Shown here piece by piece: positions 1 to 6,300 of a DNA stretch of 7,227 nt. Positions within the stretch are counted from its first letter, which is position 1, and the number at the start of each line of letters is the position of its first letter. Source of the stretch: Fidelibacterota bacterium (GTDB taxonomy: Bacteria > Fidelibacterota > Marinisomatia > SCGC-AAA003-L08 > GCA-002704045); NCBI GenBank assembly GCA_002704045.1, contig PAFF01000068.1, positions 1-7,227 on the forward strand, written 5' to 3'. The notes under the pieces are model-generated. The model worked only from the letters and a program-made list of their open reading frames with translations. It did not search any database and was not told the origin of the DNA. The position numbers were made by a program, and so were the translations under genes.

Positions 1-78
1 GTATCTGCAGGTTTATACATATACAGTTTAAAATCTGATCAAGTTACGGTAACACGTAAGATGGTAATGATGAAATAA
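1..78 (+). CDS. 3' end of a secreted protein with a T9SS type A-like C-terminal sorting tail (5' partial)
   Basis: Reading from base 1 gives 25 codons and then TAA at 76-78. The visible tail contains GLYIYSL, a polar turn, then TRKMVMMK and stop. This matches the usual end of type IX secretion C-terminal domains, where a 'G(I/L)Y' strand is followed about ten residues later by a basic 'K/R-K-hydrophobic' strand at the extreme C-terminus. In that system the tail directs passage through the outer membrane and is removed by the sortase during surface attachment. Everything upstream is outside the window, so the cargo's function is unknown. A hairpin terminator follows 28 bases later, so this gene probably ends its own transcript. 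Alternative: an unrelated C-terminus that resembles the sorting strand by chance, which is less likely given the match at both strands. Confidence 0.8.
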   Translation, partial: VSAGLYIYSLKSDQVTVTRKMVMMK

Positions 79-106
79 ATACAAAATAGTAAAAAATATT
101 GTTATA

Positions 107-139
107 AATAAAGAAGCCCCTTATTGGGGCTTCTTTATT
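107..139 (+). terminator. Rho-independent terminator of the upstream gene
   Basis: Bases 107-120 pair perfectly with 126-139 (14 base pairs) around a 5-base TTATT loop. The stem has a core of four G-C pairs plus a G-C at 116/130. Its outer half is A-rich on the 5' arm and T-rich on the 3' arm, so the T tract lies inside the stem. That symmetry also allows function on the opposite strand. It lies 28 bases after the upstream stop and 123 bases before the next start, so it separates the two genes into different transcripts. Confidence 0.88.
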
Positions 140-161
140 ACAGAGTGTTACATTATACTAG

Positions 162-193
162 TTTGGAAGAACTTTAAATGTAAAATAACTTGG
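162..193 (+). promoter_or_regulatory. Tentative Bacteroidota-type promoter for the giant gene
   Basis: TTTG at 162-165 could be a -33 element. Twenty bases later TAACTTGG at 186-193 differs at one position from the Bacteroidota -7 consensus TAnnTTTG. A start near 198-200 would leave a leader of about 65 bases. A second candidate is TA at 223-224 followed, with a 3-base instead of 2-base gap, by TTTG at 228-231; it lacks a clear upstream TTTG. Both are weak consensus matches in AT-rich DNA. The preceding terminator makes a separate promoter in this gap likely, but its exact place is uncertain. Confidence 0.35.
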
Positions 194-250
194 TAAGTAA
201 TTTATCTAAAAAAATTTATAGTTATTTTTTGCAAATTTTATGACGAAATG

Positions 251-255
251 AAAGG
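251..255 (+). promoter_or_regulatory. Ribosome binding site AAAGG that decides the start at 263
   Basis: AAAGG lies seven bases before ATG 263, a good Shine-Dalgarno spacing. An in-frame ATG at 248 would add five residues (MKGTI) but has only an A/T-rich stretch with no purine-rich site before it, and it would put GGT and ACA codons ahead of the signal peptide. A three-codon ORF (ATG at 240, stop at 249-251) also lies in the leader; it is probably chance. Confidence 0.65.
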
Positions 256-262
256 TACAATA

Positions 263-319
263 ATGAAATATATTCAATCTTTATTATCAAGTTTATTAAT
301 ATCAAGTTTTATATTTTCT
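263..319 (+). other. Sec signal peptide (residues 1-19)
   Basis: MKY is followed by a Leu/Ile/Ser/Phe-rich core ending IFSQ. Cleavage before Q20 (I-F-S | Q) fits signal peptidase I and the common FCB pattern of mature proteins starting with Gln. There is no lipobox Cys, so it is not a lipoprotein. The hydrophobic core contains many Ser residues, so it is weaker than average. Confidence 0.85.
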
Positions 320-3300
320 CAAGTTGATTTATCAATTGAAAATGTAACAGATAATAGTCTTGATATTGTTATGTCAAATAGTGTTGATGTTGGTGGATTC
401 CAGTTTGGTCTAGATGGTGTTTCTATAACTGGCGCATCTGGTGGTAGTGCAACATCTAATGGATTTACATTGTCCACTAATTCATCTTTAGTTTTAGGTT
501 TTTCATTAACTGGGGGTACAATTCCTTCAGGATCCGGAACTTTGGTTAATGTAGCATATAGTGGCACACCAGAAGAAATTTGTTTGGCTGGGGTAGTTTT
601 ATCAGATCAGTCAGGCAGTTCTTTAGATGTAAATGTCGGTGATTGTTGGTCAGCTCCTGAAATCATTTCAGGCTGTACTGATTCTAATGCCTGTAATTTT
701 AATGAAGAAGCAGAAGTTGATGATGGTAGCTGCTCTTACACTGAAGATTGCGAAGGAATTTGTGGTGGCAACGCTGTAATAGATGATTGCGGTGTTTGTA
801 ATGGAAATAATTTAGATCAAGACTGTTCTGGTACTTGTTTTGGAGATGCTGTTTTAGATTGTGAAGGTGTTTGTAATGGTGGTGCAGTCGAAGATGTTTG
901 TGGAGAATGTAATGGAACTGCAACAGATACAACTGAATGTATTCAGGAAGGTTTTAGCGTAAGTTTTGGAAATGTAAGTCCAAGTTCTGGAGAGTTAAGC
1001 ATTGTTATGAATAATGAATTTCCTATCTCTGGTTTTCAATTTAGTCTTGATGGTGTCAATGTAACAGGAGCATCAGGTGGTAGTGCTGAGGCAAGTGGAT
1101 TTACTTTGTCAACAAGTAGTACTACAATACTTGGATTTTCACTAACAGGTGCTACAATTTCTCCAAGTAATGATATACTTGTTAATGTAACCTTTAATAA
1201 CCCTGATGAAGAAATTTGTTTAAATGATGTAGTATTATCTGATCCAAACGGCAATGCATATGATGTTGAAGTTGGAGAATGTTACTCTACTGTATATGGA
1301 TGCACTGATTCTAGTGCCTGCAATTATAACCCAGATGCTGAAGAAGATGATGGTAGTTGTGCATTCATTGAAGATTGTTTTGGTGAATGTGGTGGTGATG
1401 CTGTAATTGATGAGTGTGGTGTTTGTGGTGGAACTGGTCCAGAGGAATTTTATGATTGTGATGGTAACTTTATAGGTGCGCTTGTTCAAATTGTACATAA
1501 CTCAGCTAGCCCTACTGTAGACATTTATTTAGATGGGGGACTTGCAATTCAAGGTTTTGAGTACAGAACTGCAACACCGGTTCTTACATTAGCAACTTCG
1601 TTCACTGTTGGTATTGCACCGGCTGGTGGTGATGTGATTGCTGAATTCCCATTTTCTTTAGAGGTAGGTGGTTCATATGCTGTTGTTGCTACAGGATTAT
1701 TAGGAGATGAAGAGACACCTTTTGATCTTGCGGCAACAGGCACTACATTTGGATCTTCAAGTTCTGAAGTTGTGGGATTAGAAATATATCACGGTTCAAC
1801 TGACGCACCTGCGGTCGACATTCTAGCAGATGTAAATTCTGGTACAATATTATTATCAAACTTTTCATATGGTAGTTTTTCTGGCTTTGTTGAAGTACCT
1901 GCAGATAATTATAGTTTGGGAGTTGCACCTACAGGTGGTGAAGCTATAGCAGCTTTTACAGCTCCATTAACTGGTCTTGGTGGAGGAAGCGCGATTGTTT
2001 TTGCTTCAGGTTTTTTATCTGCCGATCCAGAATTTGGTTTATTTGCTGCTTTGAATGATGGAACTGTTTTGGCTCTTCCTGCATTGGATCAAGATTGTGC
2101 AGGTCAGTGGGATGGAGACGCTGTTGTAGACTGTGCTGGTGAATGTAATGGAGATGCTGTTGTAGACTGTGCTGGTGAATGTAATGGAGATGCTGTGGAG
2201 GATATTTGTGGAGATTGTAATGGAGATGCAACCGATCCTTCTGAATGTATTCAAGAAGGTTTTAGTTTGAGTTTTGGTAATGTAAGTCCAAGTTCTGGTA
2301 CTTTAAATATTGAAATGAATAATGAATTTGATGTTGCTGGATTTCAATTTGATATTGATGGAATTGATATCACAGGTGTTTCGGGAGGAAGTGCAGAATC
2401 AAACGGATTTAATCTTTCTACTGGAGGAAATACAATACTTGGATTTTCGTTAACTGGAGCAACTATACCCCCAAGTAATGGTACTTTGGTAGAAGTCACT
2501 TTTAATAATCCATCAGAAGAAATTTGTTTATCAAATGTTGTTTTATCTGATCCTAATGGCGCTCAGCTTGAGGTTGAGGTAGGTGATTGTTATTCAGCAG
2601 TTTATGGTTGTACTGATTCATCAGCTTGTAATTACGATCCTGAAGCTGAAGAAGATGATGGTAGCTGTGCGTATACTGAAGACTGTTTAGGTGATTGTGG
2701 TGGAGATGCAGTAATTGATGATTGTGGAGTATGTGATGGAAATAACGTTGATCAGGATTGTTTTGGAGATTGTAATGGAGATGCTGTAGAAGATTTAGCA
2801 GGTGAATGTTGTTATGATGCAGATCTCGATGTTTGTGGAGATTGTTATGGTGATGCCACTGAACCTTCCGAATGTGTTCAAGATGGCTTTAGCTTAAGTT
2901 TAGGTAATGTTGACCTTGACTCTGGAACTTTGAGCGTACTGATGAATAATGAGTTTGATGTTGCAGGATTTCAATTTGATGTTACTGGTTTATCAATTAA
3001 CGATGTTTATGGAGGAAGTTCAGAAGTAAGTAATTTTACTGTATCAAGCGGTGCCAGTACTGTAGTTGGATTCTCATTGACTGGTTCTACAATACCTCCA
3101 AGCAATGGGTCACTTATAAACGTAAGTTTTTCAAATCCAGGGAATGTTTTTTGTTTGGAAAATGTAATACTTTCTGATACAAATGGCGAAGCCTATAATG
3201 TCGAGGTAGGTGATTGCTTTGATGGTTTTGGTTGTACTGATAATAGTGCTTGTAACTATGATCCTGATGCAGTTGTTGATGATGGAAGTTGTGAATATGA

Positions 3301-6300
3301 AGAAGACTGTTTAGGCAATTGTGGTGGAGATGCAGTAATTGATGATTGCGGAGTATGTGATGGTAATAACGCTGATCAAGACTGTGCTGGTGATTGTTTT
3401 GGAGATGCCTTGGTAGATTATTTTGGTAATTGTTGTTATGATTCTGATTTAGATATTTGTGGTGAATGCTTTGGTGAGGCGTCTGATATATCTGAATGTG
3501 GATGTGATGGTCCTACTACCTTATCATTAGGCAGTGCTTCAGTTAATGCGGGTGATATTTTTGATGTTGACCTAAGTCTATGTAATGATGATCTAGTTGC
3601 AGGTTTTGAGGTTAATATTCAAGATTCACCTAGTCAATTAGATGTAGTTGATGTTGTTGCAACAGATAGATTATCAGGCTTTACGATTTCCTGGAATCCT
3701 CAACCTGATGGTTCATTTACATTGGTAGCTTTTAGTTTGTCTGGGGATCAAATTGCTCCTGGTACTGGTCCTTTGGCGTACATCACTTATCAATCAACAA
3801 GTATTTATGAATCTTCAATAACTTTAGATTTTACATATTCAGTTTTAGCTGATGATACTGCAAGTGAAATACCACACGTTACTGAAAGTGGTAGTGTGTT
3901 AGTTTCTGGTGAAGAGCCTCCACCAGAACCACCTTTACCTCCAACTGGTGGAACTGCCTTGGCAGATGATAGTCAAGTTTCTTTGAATTGGAATGCCTCA
4001 TTTAATACTGACTATTATAATATTTACAGAGAAGAGGGTTCTGCTGGTGGATCATCAAATTATAATTTAACGATTGATGGTGGAACCTGGCAGTCTGAGA
4101 TTTCTTGGGAACTTGAACTATTAGGAACAGGTGTTGTTGCGTCAGGAGGTTGTCCTTATTCATCTTCTTTAGAACTTCAAAGTGGAACTTATGTAATGAA
4201 AATGTCTGACAGCTGGGGAGATGGATGGAACGGAAATGTATTTGTATTTATAAACGATAGTGGACAAACAGTAGCTTCAGGTACATTAGATAATGGTGAT
4301 TATGGAGAAATTACATTTACGTTGGGTGATGATAACGGTGGCGGTGGTGGAGATGGTGACATCGGTGATTCCTGCAATGGATGTACATCAGGAGATTGTT
4401 TGTATGATTGTCAGCTTCAGTGCGTTGATTCAGCTACGGTAGATTCTTGGTTGGGTGATGGTTCCTGTGATGATGGATCATTTGGAATCTATTTAGATTG
4501 TGATGAATTTAATAATGATGCAGGTGACTGCGATGGCGGAGGTGGAGGCGGTGACCTATCTTGTATAGGTTTTTGTGATAATCAAGCTCCAGGAGGTTGC
4601 TATTGTGATGCTGCTTGTGTTCAATTTGGAGATTGTTGTGATGATGCTTGTTCAGAATGTGGATATTGTGGAAGACAAATGTCAGAACTATATAATAGCA
4701 CTCACAATGAACTTGGTCAAAGAATTGATGCACATGGTAATATCATTAGACAGTTTACAATTAATCATCAAGTAAAAGAATATTACTCTATTACAACTAG
4801 CAGAGAATTCGAATTAATTGGATCGGTTGATGCCACTGATTATTTAGATTTGGAAGTTTTAAATGGAACAGAATACTGTTATTATGTTACAGCTGTAAAT
4901 GTGGCAGGAGAGTCTGGAGAATCTGCAACCGTTTGCGCTACTCCAGAAGGTCCACCACCACCACCAGTATTAGATCCACCAACTGGGTTGATTGCAGAAG
5001 GTGAATTTGGTAATATTTATATAGATTGGGATTCACCAGATGGCGGCGGCGGCGGTCCTGGAGGAGATCCTGGAGAAGTTGTTGTAGAAATATTTACTGA
5101 TCAATATCCTTCTGAAACATCTTGGTCAATTACTAGTTCATCAGGACAAGTTGTGGGTGGTATTAATGAAAGTGAATTACAAGTTCCTGAAAATCTTGAA
5201 AGCTGGAGCGTTCTATTAGATGCTGGCTCATATACATTTACCATTAATGATTCATGGGGAGATGGAATATGTTGTGGATTTGGTTATGGATATTATAATT
5301 TATATGTAGATGGAACATTAGTTGGATCAGGCGGTGAATTTGGCTCTCAAGAAAGTATTAATTTTAATACTTCTGGACTTGTTTCTTCAATAACGACTGG
5401 TTTTTATGCTGAGCCGCATGGTTATGCTAAAGGAGAAGTTATTGATAATATCGATGATTTGGTAGTAGAATATTCAATAACAGAGTTTTCTTCTAGAGAC
5501 TTGTTAGGTTATAATGTTTTCAGAGATGGTAATTTTATAGCTACTACTGAGGCCACAGAATACAATGATAGTGATGTTGCTTTAGGTGTTCAATATTGTT
5601 ATACTGTTACAGCTGTTTATGATGAGGGTGAATCTGAAGAATCTAACCAAGATTGTGCCACAGCTATTGATCCTGGAAGTGTAGTGCAGTTAAGTCTTAC
5701 AAACGGATTTACTGATGAAGGTGACACTGATGATATTGATGTATTGATGAATAATGACGATCCTGTCGCTGGATTTCAATTCACTGTTGATTTTGATCCA
5801 AATATAGCATCTGTCCTTTCTGTTGAAACAACAGATAGAACATCGGGTTTTACAGTTTCAGAAAATAATGGAATTATTGTAGGCTTTAGTTTAACAGGTG
5901 CGACTATAGAACCAGGTAATGGATCAATTTTAAATATTACTGTTCAAGGAAATCAACCAGGTAATGCTGAATCTTGTTTGGAAGATGTTGTACTATCTGA
6001 TACCAACGGAAGTTCTATGTTTAATAATTCAGAATGTGGAAGCTTTAATGTTGATGATATTCCACCACCAGATGCCATTGGGTTAAGTGTTGATAATGCA
6101 ACCTTAACAATGGGTGCGTCGGGGTCGTTTGGAATCAGTATGTCAAATGATGTCCCTGTTGGGGGTTTCCAATTCAACTTGAGTATTGACCCAGATATTG
6201 CTACAATACTTTCTGTTGAAACAACAGCGAGAACAGAAGGATTTACAATTTCTGAAGGTAATGGTACAATTCTAGGGTTTAGTTTGACGGGTGCTAGTAT

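Larger units (their letters stand above)
79..262 (+). other. Intergenic region without a gene
   Basis: It holds the terminator at 107-139, the tentative promoter at 162-193 and the AAAGG site at 251-255. I see no further conserved structure or RNA gene. Confidence 0.7.

Noticed and set aside
240..251. Three-codon leader ORF (ATG ACG AAA TGA)
   Set aside because: Very short, without a ribosome site; expected by chance in an AT-rich leader. An attenuation role cannot be supported.
248..262. Alternative in-frame start ATG 248
   Set aside because: No Shine-Dalgarno-like site precedes it, whereas AAAGG is well placed for ATG 263. It would also lengthen the signal peptide with GTI before the normal MKY start.
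2114..2196. CRISPR-like repeats
   Set aside because: The 36-base copies are directly adjacent with no spacers and encode protein in frame.
671..3511. Cys-rich modules as dockerins, EGF or thrombospondin type 3 repeats
   Set aside because: There is no regular DxDxDG loop with the 12-residue EF-hand spacing, and the Cys spacing does not follow the EGF pattern. Asp-rich Cys motifs alone are not enough, so they are left as unnamed modules.
4575..4775. Plus-strand open frame of 66 codons
   Set aside because: It is out of frame with the giant gene and overlaps the SMB knot, whose Cys pattern is clear in the main frame. No start signal is seen.
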